Origin: Apiosordaria backusii
Lineage: Eukaryota > Ascomycota > Sordariomycetes > Sordariales > Lasiosphaeriaceae
NCBI GenBank assembly: GCA_030549205.1
Contig: JAUKTV010000007.1
Location: 1,240,001 to 1,304,000 of the forward strand
Reading direction: 5' to 3'
DNA: 64,000 nt
A model generated the notes under the pieces. That model was not told the origin of the DNA, did not search any database, and saw nothing but the letters and a program-made list of their open reading frames with translations. How positions within the stretch are numbered: position 1 is the first letter of the stretch; each line of letters starts with the position of its first letter. Positions 1 to 14,000 of this stretch are shown one piece after another. The position numbers were made by a program, and so were the translations under genes.

Positions 1-2434
1 GATCCAAGACCGAGATGCAGCAAACGTTTTGAGTATAAGAACATTTCCGCCACCACCTTTGAATCTCACGGAACACTTATCCGATGACAAGGCCACACAG
101 CCTGCAGCCCACCACCTACACACGCAGACTGCCAGGTGGGCAGCCACAGCAATAGAGGAGATCCATGGCGGACTTGCATCCAACATGCGAGTGTGTATGC
201 GGAGCGGGAATGACGAGGGTCTGAGAGGAGGGGGGCGTGTAGATACCACTATCCCGAAGTCTCCTCCAGCAAGATCGCCGCTGGGCTTTCTGGAAACACC
301 CCTCTGCCCAGTTGGAAGCATGTGAGCTTGTTGACCTCGTGTGGCGTGTAAGTTTGATTGATTGACTCTCTTCTCATTCTGTCCATTTTCTTCCGAAACG
401 CGATGGCTTGCTGCAATATGCAACTTCGTCCCAACCTTTGGGAGTAAGAACACGTCTTGAAGGGTTGGAATTCGGAACTGACAGACAAACGCTGGATGCA
501 CACCCACACCCCCCGACTCCCCAGCTTCATACCGGTAAAAAAGAAGCAAAAAGGATTGGCCGTTGCGTAAGGTAGGTTCGCCCATGTTTCACTCACTTGA
601 GAAAAAATGTCTTTGGGGCCGAACCCCGGGCAATGAAATTCCCCGGTGGCTTTCCACCGGTGCTCCCACACTCAGAACTTACCTAACCAACGAAAGCCTA
701 CCAGCATCGCCAAACCCTTCCAAACGGGCGATGAGATGGTCCTCCTTGCTTTCCTTTGCATCCTGCGTGCAGCATGTATGTGTTGTGCTCTGCACCCCGC
801 CGTTGATTTCACCTTCGTTTGCTTCTTTTTGTTGACATGCGTGGTTTGTTTTCTTTGCATGTCCTGCTTCGCAGACAAGCAGCAAGACCGTGGCCGTCCC
901 GAGACAACGCACCGACCGGACGGCCTGCTCCAGCTGTGAGCCTTTTCTTCTTCTCCCTAGATTCTCATACTGTGGTTTCCATATTTTCGGTGTCAACTCC
1001 GCGGAACATCCCGTTTGCTACTTTGGCCGTCGGACCTCCAGTAAGTCAGTCGATATCAAACTTGATAGTACCAGATATTTGTTAGTACATGCTTGGCAAA
1101 AAAAGGGGGTTCAAAAAGGGGCTTTCCAGTTGCGAAAGATGCAAATACAGGAAACAACAAAGAAATAAACCTCACCATTTCTCGTACAAGACGGGCGATT
1201 TTGTGGCGGTTTTGACGAAGCTGATTAAAGACAAACAAGGAAAAAACGGTAAGATGCCAAGCAGAGGATGGCTTTAGGATAGCAAGAGCTCCGAGACATA
1301 CACTTTTACCTGCATGTATCCTGCGGGCAGATGGCCTAGCCAATCTAGATCTGTAGATCGTCATTGCAACCAGTCGGAGAACTTTTGATCCCCCAAAAAA
1401 CCCACAGAAACGCTGTGTAGCCATGAGAAAGAGCGGGGGCCAAGCCACATCCTCCATCAGACACACCACGCCATTGATATCGCGATGAACGTTGAGCACA
1501 ACGCCATCATTACTCGTTAAACCCAGAAAACCTCTCTCCTCCGAAACCCTCACATCCCCAACAACAATAGGAAACTACAAAGGGATGGTTTTTTAGGGAC
1601 ACCGCATTGCCCATTCCGACACCAGGAAATTCTATCAGGGAATCGTGTCTAATGGGGGGGTTAGGGTCACAACCCAGCATCACCACCACACCACCCTTCA
1701 ACAACTGAGTACAAGATTTGATGAACAGACGCGTCAACAGGAGCAAAATGGTCATAGAAAAGAGCTCGATTGTCGAATTGTAACCGCTGTAAATATCTCC
1801 AGATGAAAGATAATAACTTTCTTTGAAACGCCGAAGCATCACCACCATCACTATCACCATCTTCCTGACCAACCTTCATTACCAACATTACCACCAAAAC
1901 CTCAAACTCTTGACCCTCAAACACAACTAATCTCCCTACCAACTCCAATGCCAACTCAACTTTCCGAGAACTTACAGTTACAGCCCGAACAACCCACCTC
2001 TTGTCCAATAAACCTACCCCCACCCAACCACAATCCAAAAGAAAAAAACCAAGAACCAAGATTCCCACCAGTGTCACCTTTTACCGACCCCTTCCCCTAT
2101 ATTTTCCATCCTGTCCCTTATACCACCACACCAGCTACCAAAAAACAACACATCAGGACCAAACCAAGATTCTGGATGAGCCGTTCGCTCTGCAAAGAGA
2201 GAATAAATAACCACACTTTTTTGAATCATTCGAGTGAGTTGATATGGAGATTGAGTTAGATAAATAAGAAAGAGGATAAAACAATTTGTTGATGCTGAGT
2301 AAGTAGGCAGTGGGTGGTAGATGGTAGATGGCATCTAGATAGGTAGGGGCGGACAGAAATGAGGGGAGCGAGGAAAAGTTGGCAATGCCGTTGTGAGGGA
2401 ATACAAGGCGCACTGTTTTTCAGCAGTATTAACG

Positions 2435-2455
2435 TCTCTCTCTCTCTCTCTCTCT
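2435..2455. repeat. (TC)n microsatellite
   Basis: An uninterrupted alternating T/C tract of 21 nt lies about 530 bp downstream of the P450 reductase stop codon. Confidence 0.9.
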
Positions 2456-2808
2456 GTGCATGCACGTTGCGGTTACTGATGATGAGGGTTGGAGCTGCCG
2501 TTGGAGGTGTGGGTTTTCACCTTGGTCATGGATTTTGAAGAAACGGTGACAGTCGTTGTGCTTCTGTGAAGCCTGTCAGGAATTTGTCCAGTAACCCTAA
2601 CCCAAGAAAACAGAATATCTCGAAAAAAAAGTAACATTAATCTAAAAGCAACGGAAAGAGCTAAGAGAGCATAGAAAGCTAGGTAGGTAGTAGGTGTGCA
2701 AATATATAGATATGGACAATAATAAACCCTCCCAAAAACCACCCACACCGAAAGATTTGTCCTTGAACCTGATATATCATACTCCCCGCCATTCTATATT
2801 CCATGCAT

Positions 2809-2823
2809 GTGTGTGTGTGTGTG
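2809..2823. repeat. (GT)n microsatellite
   Basis: A short alternating GT tract lies in the probable 3' untranslated or flanking region of the P450 reductase gene. Confidence 0.85.
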
Positions 2824-2986
2824 AAAGTGCAGTACATTCGCTATACAAATTTGCACCAACCCTTTAGCGCCCTGCTAAATTGTTTGCCCCCTCTCTTTCC
2901 CAGCCCAGCCCAGCCCAGCCAGCTAAAAAGCCCAAATAAATGGAGACCAAAACAAAATACCCTAACCACCACCCTCTTTGGTTTGA

Positions 2987-5123
2987 TCATGACCAGACGT
3001 CCTCCTGTAATTGTGTTAGCAACTGATTCTAGTATTGGGGGGTAAGAAGAATTAAAACAAACCTGGTACTGGTTGGAAGCCCTCATATTTTTAACGATAT
3101 CCTCAGCCTTGGCCTCTGGAACACCCCTTTCTTGAGCAATAATCTGGGCCAGCACAGTGTTCACCTCACGAGCCATGTTGGCCGCATCACCGCACACATA
3201 GAAATAAGCCTTCTTCTCAAGGAGCTCATTGATCTCCTTGGACCTTTCCTTCAACCGGTGCTGAACATAAACCTTCTTGGCGCCTTCGCGGGAGAAGGCA
3301 GTGACAATCTCCAAGCTGTCGCCCATGATCTGCTTGGCCTCCTCCCACTCCTTGGCATACAAGAAGTCCTCGGTGGACTTGCGGCAACCAAAGAACAAGA
3401 TCGTCTTACCAACAGCCTGACCATTCTCGACCATCTTTCTCCGCTCGCGGATGAAACCTCTGAAAGGAGCGACACCAGTACCGGGACCAACCATGATGAC
3501 AGGCTTGAGAGGATCCGAGGGCAGCTTGAAGTTGGAGTGGCGGACGTGGACGGGGACGTGGATACCATCGTACCTGTTGCGGGGACCAGTGATCTCGTAG
3601 GTCAAACCATAAGGGCTGGGGTTGGGATCACCGTTCTGCTTCTGCTTGAGAGCCAAGAGGTAGTTGGTGGAGACACCGCGGAAAGGATCCTCGCGGCCGG
3701 GAAGCTTCTGCTCTTCGACAACGCAAGTGATGGAGATCTTCTTGGGCTGCTCAAGGGAGGAGGACGAGATGGAGTAGTAACGGGGCTGCAGTTTGGTGAT
3801 GCCTTCAATGAACGCGGAGAAGGGGACGTTGGACCACTTCTTGCCCTTGCCAACAATTTCCAAAACGCGGCCGATGTTGAGATGATGAACGTTGATCTTG
3901 TCGTGGAAGTAGTCCCTGTCACCACCGAGCTTGGTCATTTCAGCCTTGGAGGCCTCATCAGGAGCGAAGGGAGCAAGAGTGGCGAGGAATTGACGAGAGA
4001 CAGGAGCGCAGATTTCCATGTGGTAGCGGACAATAGCATCGAAAGTGGTGGGAGTCGGGAAGGGGACCTTGGCGGTGGGTTCCAGAGCCTTGACGGAAAT
4101 GACGTTCTTGCGCTTCTCGGTGAGACCCAAGACGTTAAGGAATCGGTCAACTTCCTCACCAGGGTTCGTAGGCCAAACAGCGAGATGGTCACCAGTCTGG
4201 TAGCTGAGGTTGGAGGCACTGATGTCGACTTCCATGTGCAGGCAGTTACGGTCCTTGACGTTGAACAACTCGTAGGATTCGGCGATAGGGGCAATGTAGG
4301 GGTTGTGCGCGTTGAACGGGCCCTTGGGAGTACCATCGAGATGGGTCTTGTTGGGCTCGCCAAGGTAGACCTCAGGGGATTCGGCAGTAAGAGTGTCACG
4401 TTCAACAATACCAAAGACGGGTTCGTAGACAGCCTCACGCTCCTCCAGACCCATCTTTTCAGCGAGAGCCTTCCACATGGGGTCCTTCCAGGCCAAGAAA
4501 TCTTCTTCCATGGTGCCAGCGCCATCATCACCCTCGCCAGCCTCGCCAATGCGGTGGGCGCCCAGCTTCTGGAGAGCCTTGTCGACGTTGCGGACCATGA
4601 TGTTGTAGTGCTCGTAAGTGTTGTTGCCAAGACCGAAAGCGACATAGTTCAGGTTGCCAAGAGCGGGTTCGTTGTCCTGAGTGAATTGCGGGGAGTCTCC
4701 GTTGATGAACTCGTAGAAGTCAACAGCGTTGTCGGTGGGCTCGCCCTCACCGTAGGTGGCAAGCACAAACATGACCACCTTGTCCTCGGGGATGGCATCG
4801 AGATTGTCATAGTCGTAGTCCTCCAAGTCGGCAACCATGGTCTCGAGGCCATAACGGCTCTTGCCCTCCTTTGCGAGTCTTGAGGCGTAGTCCTCAGCGG
4901 TACCAGTTTGCGATCCATAGAAAATAATGCAGTTCTTGCCTGACTCCTCCATCTTCTCAATGATGTTTCTTGTCTTGCCCGCCTTGGCGCCATTGGCGGC
5001 CGCGAGCGAGGCTGCATAGGGGTCCTTGACAACTCCCCAAAGCTTGCCCTTGGTGAAGTAGGCCACCGTCCCCAAGAGGATGGCGGCCAGGACAATAATG
5101 TCCAGCGTGTCGAGTTCAGCCAT
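2987..5123 (-). CDS. cpr1: NADPH-cytochrome P450 reductase (CPR)
   Basis: This diflavin enzyme passes electrons from NADPH through FAD and FMN to microsomal P450s, squalene epoxidase and related enzymes at the ER membrane. A hydrophobic N-terminal anchor (about residues 7-24) is followed by the FMN flavodoxin domain with YGSQTGTAEDYA (about 69-80) and ATYGEGEPTD. The FAD domain has RYYSISSS (about 448-455), and the NADP domain has GPGTGVAPFRG (about 545-555). The first exon runs 5123-3063. A 58-bp intron (3005-3062; GTTTGT donor, GCTAAC branch, ACAG acceptor) separates it from a tiny last exon, 2987-3004, that encodes the C-terminal EDVWS; its Trp is the family's nicotinamide-stacking residue. 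The product is about 692 aa, normal for fungal CPR. Without this intron the frame would run on into a spurious tail. The gene diverges from PAG1. Confidence 0.97.
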
Positions 5124-8077
5124 GGCGACGGCTCACAGACGGCAGGAGAGGGCTCGACGACGGCAACGGAGGTGGGTTTCGGTGTGTTTCTTGGGCCGTC
5201 CGGGGTGCCGGAAACGGGGAGAGCTCCTCAAGTTAAGGAGGAGCGGTGCCGCCGATGCGATCGGATCCGGGCAGACGGTGGGAAACGGCAAACGTTAGCC
5301 GTCGAATGGTCGCGGTGTCGGACCGGCGAGGGCGAGAGCACCAATTCAACGGAGGACAAACAAGCGCCGAACCTCTAGGCGTGGGCTGACAGACGGCAGA
5401 CACGCAGGGAAACAACCTGGAGCGTCTTATCAAAGCCACCACGCACGGTCAGGGGACGAGGGCGGTGGGAGCGGCTTGATGACGGGGAGCTGGGAGTGAA
5501 GAGAAAACAAAGAATGAAGAAGAGAAAGTCAACCAGAGAATCAAGTAGAATTTTATTCAGCGGTACGGGACTGCGGCGGTCTTACTTATCGACAGATAAC
5601 CACATGCTGCCCCGGGACGCTAGCTTCAACCGTCCAGGGTCCCGGCGCCCGGGCTTTTCCCACCCGTGCCATCTGTCAACTCCACCATCTCCGACGAGAT
5701 CCGCTGGGGCCAAGCACCACACAGCCTGCCCCGACGAGATCCGCTGGGGCCAAGCACCACACAGCCCGCCTAGCGCTGGAACGCTTCAGACGGAGACGAG
5801 GCCTTAGGTGACGTGCCGTTTCATCAGAGCCGCAAGGCTATTCACTATGTTTAGTATCTGCATCTGCTGATGGGTCTGGAACGGCGATGACTCGGGGAGC
5901 GGTTTTCCTCAACGCACAACGGCTCCCGACGAGGCGAGCAAACGGCGTGCTCGTCTGTCCTCCAGTTGGCACAGTCAGCAATAAATTGCGCGACAGCGTC
6001 CCCACTCGTTCCAAATCGAGTCAGACGCCATTTCGACGTGGAGCTGTATTTCCAAGGTTCCCATACACGTTACAATACGTGCCCCCCACTACGAATACGC
6101 CGCAAACACCACGCTCGCTACCCAGCATTTTCGATGTTTACTCCGAGAGATCTACCTACCCCATACTTTGATATCTGGCCTGTTCTGTTCAAGATTCATA
6201 GTCTTCGGGCTTCTATTTGTTGATAAACGATTACAGGCATACACATCCTTCTAGATAGAAGCAAGTGGAAGGTGGGAGTGCCCTGTTTGAGTACAAGTGG
6301 AAGGTGGGAGCCAGCGGTTGAGAGGCGGCTGCAGTAAGAGTATCCCCCGCACCAACAAGCTGAAGAACTTTACAGGATGCAGCATCTGGACAGCGAAGCA
6401 CGGTCCGTGAAGGTGAATCCTTGGTACCCCCACATCAATCCGGTGCAAGAACCGAGAGCATCATCATCTGTTGGTGATTCGGCAGCTGTTTCTGTCGCGG
6501 AAACAATGCCGGATTCCAGGCTTCTCCATTCTGCCAATGTAGGGTCCAGACCAGGGCCGTATCCGTGACGGGAGTGCGTATACCTTGCTTGATGCCACGT
6601 CTGTGTTAAAATTATTTGCCATTCTCCTCCCGCTCTCGCTTCCATCTCTTTTCCTGGTAGGTATGCCATTTCTGACCACCCTCTGGACGGCATCATGTCG
6701 TGTGCTGGCCCCGCGACAGCATCCGCAACCGCAACAAACCTCATGGCTCCTCCCACTTCGGCTCGAATTTTAGCCCCGCGCAAACCGCAAAAGGCGGGGA
6801 CCCCACCAATTTGCCGGGACAAACAAGCTTGCCCAGTGCGCGAGGTTCGGGATCACCCCGGGAGGCAGTCGACGGCAATGACATCGGGAGTCGAATTCGT
6901 TCGGAAGCTCGTCACATGGGATCAGGGGAAAGTGGAGGTTTGCAATTCAGACCATGGACATGGTCGATGCTAGGGTTATGTACCCAGGTTAAACCCCAAG
7001 ATCCCCCAACTTTTTGCAACACTCTATTTTCGGGGTAGCGCCGCCATGACGGGGCTTCGCGGGGGTATCGCTTCTTGTCGCTTCTTGAGGAGCCGAGAAA
7101 AAGACGACATCCGGCAACACTGCCTTGATATCGGGTCTGTGTTGTAATACCGACCATCGATCCTCGCCTCGAATCTAACTGTGTAATACATCATCAAGCT
7201 GGCTGCTGCATAAATATGATGACATGACAGCTCAAGAGACACAGACAGCCAGCACGGAGGTGGTCCGACCGGATCTGATATGTTCGGCAGGCGAACAGGC
7301 GCTCGGCACGTCCCGAGATTTAGACGTCTGTGTGTAGTTAGTGAGGTGGCAGGTGAGCGCAGGATGCGGATGGCTTGCTGCAGCTGTTGGTGTAATGATT
7401 CGAAGACATCTCCTCATTTATCTCACAGAGCTGAAAGGTTTGAAAAACATTCTGGTAAGTTCTGAGCTATCATACGAATAATTTCTCTGTATGACCTGCT
7501 GGAAAGTGATGTGCTGTGTGACGGGACACACAGGAACTAGCCCTCTGCTTCTGAGCCAGGCGGCCCATTTTTTATAGGCATTAAATTGACACTAAATGCG
7601 AGAGGAAGGCAAGCCAATCATTCAATGTCTACTGCATGAGCATGAGCACACACTTCAACACTGCATGTGTTGAATGTCCAAGGGAGAGGTCATAGCTGTG
7701 AGTTGAAGTCGGATGACAGGCTGATAGCCGGCCATCTGATATCTCATTGGCCAAGACTGTCCGCTGTCCGCAGGGTAGGGAGGAGTTCGGCCTGTCTCTG
7801 ATTGGTCGCCGAGCAATTTAGCCCCTGACAGGTCCCTTGCGTTCTGGCAGCCCTGCATCAACACGGTGGACCTGGCGGCCAGTGAATCGCCAGTCGCACT
7901 GTCGCGAGCACCTCAGCTCACGTCGACAACCCACCTCGACTTCCATCCGACGGGTCTCTTTCCAGGCCGGACTGGACGCAATTACCAAAAGGCCACTTCT
8001 TCCGACCTCGTCGCTGCCGCCGAGCAGCTGCATTACCAGAAATAGGAACAGATCATGCAAGAAGTGACGTCTGAAAA
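5124..8077. other. Divergent intergenic region between CPR and PAG1
   Basis: This 2.95-kb region should hold both promoters. It contains a 40-bp tandem duplication at 5691-5770, a repeated CAAGTGGAAGGTGGGAG (near 6262 and 6294) and two ATTGG (CCAAT-box) sites near 7747 and 7801 in front of PAG1. No protein gene was recognised. Confidence 0.55.
5691..5770. repeat. 40-bp direct tandem repeat, two copies
   Basis: Positions 5691-5730 and 5731-5770 are identical apart from one T/C difference near the unit end. Each unit begins CCGACGAGATCCGCTGGGGC. It lies about 570-650 bp upstream of the CPR start codon. Confidence 0.95.
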
Positions 8078-11000
8078 ATGGGTGAGTTACCCTTCCCCCA
8101 CCATGATAAGCGACGGCCATATTGTGCGGGCAGGTGGGCGCAGGTGCCCTGGCTTTCGGACTCCGGGCCTTACTCCAACCGGCCTCCCGCCGCCGCCGTC
8201 TCCGCCCGGTTTCAAGGCCACTCCACTTGGTCCGGCAGCCCGGCCCATCATGTCAGTGTTGCTGACTAGGAAACACAGCTCCGTCTCAAACGACGTTGCC
8301 AGACCACGAGCCATTGAAGTTCTCGCCCCGCGCCGTCACCAGACTAGATGAGGAGGACGAAGACTGGCAGAGGACTATACGGCCCGCCGCGCTTGAACCG
8401 AGAAGCGTTGCGCATTCACGAGAATCGTCCATCGACAAGTTTCAACGCTCTCACCCTCATGTGCCGCCGTCTCGAAGTGCCTTGGGAGGCGTTATTGAGC
8501 GAGTTGTCGATCCCAGAGCTGCCTCGTACGGCCATCACCGGCAGACCTCGATTGTTCATGGCATAGGAATCCATCACTCGAGGAACGGGAGCCTTGCCAG
8601 CTCTGCGTCGAGCCCTCTCAGCCCCCAGATGATTGCTGCCGCCGGCGCTGGTTTGACGCCTGATAGGACGGACATGCAGATCCATGGGATTTCGCGGATG
8701 GAAGGGGATGGTGGGCCGGGATCACGCCCTGCCACTGCTCTCTCAAATGCCACGACATTATTGAACACGGGGTCCAGTCATCCCGAAAGGACTTCATCGG
8801 CCACAACTGACATGACAGGTGCCCCAGGACCAACCCGGGGAACTCTAGAAAGAATGCACAGTGGCAGTGGACGGTCCCGGCGTGATCATTCTCATCAACA
8901 CTCACATTCTTCCCGTACCCAGAAGGATGAGCAAAAGACAGTGGGGGAATACGCGCTTCATGTGCTATTCACCTCGTTTATCGCCCAGGCAGAAGAAAAG
9001 TTGAACGAGTGCATCACAGTTCCTTTCGAACCAGAACCCAATGTCGAACAAATATGCGGGCCAGGGGCCGACCCTGCTTTTGACCAACTCATAGTAGCTC
9101 TTGGGCACATCTCCAAGCAGAAACCAAAGCCATTGATCGATAGCATGATGCTGTGGCGCAAGAGCAAGAGTGATGCCGCCAGTGAAGCCCGGACACAGCT
9201 ACACCAACAATCACGTATTAACCCTGCCCCTCACCCCGGACTATTACAACGGCGCAATACAGAACCTGTGCAGCCCATGTCTGCAGGAGCTGGCCCAGAA
9301 GCTGGCGGGCAGATGGGCCTGGCCGCAAAGCAGGAATTCGTCGCCCAGGCAGAGCGTCGGTCTACAGTCTCCATCTATGTGCTCTGCCGGGTACTCCTCG
9401 AAGTCATGTCACAGAGCACGTTGGCCTCCATCACGCCAGAAATGGAGGAAAAGCTGGAGTCCATCATCTTTGGCCAGCTTAAAATCTCAGAAACAGAACA
9501 GTTGATGGTGTCACCTCTCAAGCTGGCCAACTGGAATCTGTTTGCTCAGCTCCTAGGCGTCATGAGCGAGATCAACTTTACCAGTGTAACCGCCCGATTC
9601 GTTGCCGACTTGGATCGCTCACTGCAGGAGCTGGCGGCTAGAAACCCCCATGTCGAAAGCAGGCTGGAGCTTGTTCTCGGCGGCATGAAGCACCTCCGTA
9701 TCAAAACCTCGCCCGCGGCAGCGTGGGATCAGTCTTGCGAGTTCATGGCATCCTTCGGAAAATTATTTGGTCGGTCCAAAGGCGGCAAGGTCAAATCGGC
9801 TTTTTGCCAAGTGCTTGAGATGCTTGTGCTACCCATTGCGGCCGAAGCAAACAACAGTGATATCGCCCACCCAAAGTGGGCTGAGGTTCTGTCTACCATC
9901 TGTCCACGCCTAGCAGAGATTATGGCTAAGCCACGGCACTGGACCTACGCTTTCCCTCTGACGGCTACGATGCTCTGTGTTTCTCCTCCGGAAACCTTCG
10001 TCAGCCAATGGAATCAACTCGTCTACCCGTTACCACCAAAGCTCAAAGATCGGGAGACCAGGCCAGTATGCATGCAAGTTGTCTCCAGGCTTGTCTGGAC
10101 ATATCTCTACCGCACAACGGAGAGTAACAATGGGCCCACAAAGAGGCTGGATGATGTGATGAAGACGGTACTTCCGAATCCCAAGAGGCCCTATAGCGCA
10201 ACAGATACTGCTGTCATCGAGCCCTTGATTCAAATTATCAGATTTGTCGGATACAAACACCCGGAGCACTGTTTCAAGACAATCATCTTCCCTTTGATCA
10301 GCGCTGACCTCTTCGAGAAGAAGGAAAAGGAACTCAGGATTGAGCAGTTGGATCCTGACCGGATGGTTGTAGGGATTCGGGCTTTTCTTACTGTTATGGC
10401 GGACTTGGAGAAGAAGGACAAGGGCAAGCCACCCTTTCCACAAACATACGCTCACACTCCGTCTCACGAGGCGATCCCCCCAACTTCACCAGTATTGCAA
10501 TCGCCTGATAGCGCCCCAAGAGTCCCACCAGCAGCCCTGTCCGCTGGTGAGAGACTTTCCCAGCCGGTTGTGGTTTCCTCTCTGACCAGAGAGGTCCGAG
10601 CAAACTACAACAAATTCTGTGAGATTCTCGGCAAAATCACCATCATTTGCGACAATACTTTTGGTGGTCAAGCGGCACTGGATGAGAAATTTGAGAAGTT
10701 CAACAGCCCAGGTCCTAAAACACCCATCACCGAGTCTTTCAACTTTGGTCGACGAGACGATCATTCCAGTCCTCAAGACCAGAAGCAGGCATTCTATGAG
10801 CTACTTCACGTAGCTGTACAGGCCCTGCCTAGATGCCTGTCCCCAGACATACCGTTCAACACCCTCATCAATCTTCTCTGCACTGGAACCGCCCATGTCC
10901 AGTCAAACATTGCAGAATCCTCAGCGCGGTCTCTGAAAGCCATTGCTCGCCAATCCCATGCCCATCAAGTAACAATGGGCTTTGCACGGTTCATCTTCAA

Positions 11001-14000
11001 CTTTGATGACCGTTATTCAACCATGTCGGATGGCGGCATGCTGGGGCCAGGCCATATTGAGAAGACCTTGATGCTGTACATTGAACTACTCCACATCTGG
11101 ATAGACGAGATCAAGCAAAAGACCAAGGATGCTTCGACTGAAAACGGTGAGCCCGCTGCTGATAAGCGTGGTATCAAACTCGACTTGTCTAGCGTCTGGG
11201 CAGAAGTTGATCAAGTTGAAGCACACGGCTTGTTCTTCCTATGCTCACAATCTCGGCGCGTCCGATATCATGCTGTCAATGTGCTGCGACTGATCAGGGA
11301 GTTCGATGCCGTCCTGAGGAAACCGGGCGGCCGTGGGCAGGAGACTCCGAGACTTATAGACATCCTCGAGAATGATTCGATGCAGGTCATGAACTTCAAC
11401 GATGAGCAGCTGTCGGTAGCGGAGCGCAGTCGCCAGCAACGTGGCATGCAGACCAACAGCCAAGGAGCCTTGATCGAGCTCTGCACCAGCGACATGTCAT
11501 ATGACACAACGCTCTGGTTCAAGATTTTCCCCAACTTTATCCGCATTGCCTACGACAAATGTCCCTTCACCATTACATTAACTCGTGATCTTGTCTGTGA
11601 ACGCATTCTTCAGCTTTACAAGGTCATCACAGTGCTCTCGGAGCCATCACGAGGGCTACATTATACCGACCCCAACAGCGCTCGTCTCACGGCCAAGACT
11701 CCAACGAGTCAGCAGGAGGGGGTTGTTGAACAGTGGAAGTTGTACCTTGTCTTTGCTTGTACAACCTTGGCGGATCCTGGCAGTGGCCCCAATGGAGCGA
11801 GCAATGGTCAACACGGGCGAAAGGGGTCCACGGCTGCTGAAAAGATTGGCTCAGCCCGTACGCTGTTCAAATACTTGAACCCTCTGCTTTCAGTCTCGTC
11901 CGCCTCGGTGCGGGAGGCAGTAGTGATTGCCATGGGCTCCATCAATGTGCACATCTACCGGACCCTTCTTGAGGAGCTCCAGGGGCATGTAGGACGCTGC
12001 AATGATGACGCTAGGCAACGGATTCATCAGCGCACCAACAGCAGCCCGCGCCGGAACCGCAAGATGGACATCCTACGGACCGAGATTACGCATGTCTACA
12101 AGTTGACATCACATTTTCTTAAGCAGCCCGAGGTATACCAAGACGAATGGATTCTCAACAACCTTGTGGGGTATGCAAAGGATCTGAAAATCTTCCTGAT
12201 GGACGGCGAAGTCCAGATGGACTGGGAGTTTCAGAAGCTCCGGCGTCATTATTGCGGACTTATGGAAGAGCTGTTCGAGGGCATCAATCGTACCAATGAT
12301 CCTTCGAGGTGGATGACATTTGAAGCTCGAAAGTCAGCATTTGCTTTGATGGAGGATTGGTGTGGATTCTCTCCTAATCAACCTCAAATCCGACAAAGAG
12401 AGGATAACATGAGAAAGTCGGTGATTGACCAGAAGGCCGTGGGTGAACGCGGTACGGTCACGGCAGCCATGGAAATTGAGAAGAGAAACCTTAGAACCGC
12501 AGCTCTCAGTGCGATGGCGTCGCTGTGCGGCGGACCAATAAGCCTCACGACTGACGGCAGCTCTTCTCGACAGTTCGACGTTCGGCGTATGCTGGCTTGG
12601 ATCGAGGCCATCTTCAATTCCGGAAGTGACCGTATGAATGTCATTGGCAGGAGAGCCCTCAAGAACTTGATTGTCCACAATCAAGAGTTTGTCTATCTCC
12701 TTGAGCACTGCATTTCACGGTGCTATCTTGCCGAAGTGCCCAAGGTGCTCGAGAGCTACTTCACTGTGGTGACCGAGGTGATTCTAGACCACTCCGAGAA
12801 CCCGTGCCCCTTTTGGAAGCTTTTGGGTCTCTGCCTGTTCATGTTGGGTAACGACCAAAGCAAGGTCAGATCCAAAGCAGCACACCTTCTCAGAGCCCTC
12901 GAAGAACGCCAGCCACAGCCCAAGAGCTCCAAGCTCCAAGACTTTGACATCAGCATTTCGGACAAGACAAAGGCGGTGTACAAGCTCGCTCAGTTTGAGA
13001 TCTCAAAGAGGTTGGCGAAGCGACATACAGAGCTGGCTTTCCATATCTTTTCCGAGTTTACCTTTTATTTCAAGGAACAGCAAGGGTCGGCCCAAAGGAA
13101 TATCGTGGCTGTGATTCTTCCCTGGGTGCAATCAGTTGAACTCAAAGTTGATCCGAACGGCGGCCCGATTGCACAGTCATATGTGCTCCTGGCTAACCTG
13201 CTGGAGCTTACCATCAAGTCTAGTGCGGCTTTGCACAACGAGGTGCAGGCGCTCTGGCAGGCCCTCGCCACCGGTCCACATCCTGGCAATGTGAGGCTTA
13301 TTCTCGATTTTATCATGTCGTTGTGTCTCGAGCGGAGAGAGCAAAACTTTGTCGAATATGCCAAACAAATCGTCGTCTTTCTCGCCAGCACCAATAGCAC
13401 GCCTGGGAACAAGGTTGTGGAGTTCCTGTTGCTTCAAATCACACCCAAGGCGATGGTTCCCAACGAGAAGCGGGAGGCTGCTCCTCCACCGCCAGACAAC
13501 ATTGAGAAGCTGCCTTACTATGCTGATTTGGCCGTGGTCCTTCCCGTGGGCACTAAGCAGGCCGGCTTCTCGCTCGGACAACTGTCTCTCATCTTGTTGG
13601 TGGATCTTATGGTTGCACCTGTTAGTCTCACCGCGGATAATGTTCCTATCCTTTTGCAGGTGGTAACGGTGCTTTGGGATCACTACACGCCGTTGGTGCA
13701 AGAGCAAGCGCGTGAAATGCTTGTGCATTTGATTCACGAGCTTGTCATTTCACAGCTAGATGACGATGCGCCGGTGGAGACCAGGAAATCTATCGAGGAC
13801 CTGATTGATGCCATTCGTCGCCATGACCGCTCTGTGGTATGGGGATATGAAGACAGCAATGGCAAGGTCAACGATCACGACAATAAAGTACCTCCGAGCA
13901 TGGAGTATTTAACCACGGAGGTTGTCAAGACCTTTGAGCTTACCTTCCCAGGTATCAAAGACCAATGGGGCCGGCTATCGCTCACATGGGCAACCTCATG

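Larger units (their letters stand above)
1..2986. other. Intergenic, no gene recognised
   Basis: No reading frame here has convincing codon use, domain content or splice structure. The open frames are short and mostly lack an ATG. The right part should contain the 3' untranslated region of the cytochrome P450 reductase gene, and includes a TC and a GT microsatellite. Confidence 0.6.

Noticed and set aside
1056..2077. Overlapping minus-strand frames of 120-165 codons left of CPR
   Set aside because: They lack conserved blocks or splice structure, at least one starts at a non-ATG codon, and they overlap one another in different frames.
3132..4883. 583-codon open frame on the plus strand, opposite CPR
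   Set aside because: It is the antisense shadow of the strongly biased CPR codons. The composition (Leu/Val/Gly/Asp-rich) matches no protein, and CPR on the other strand is certain.
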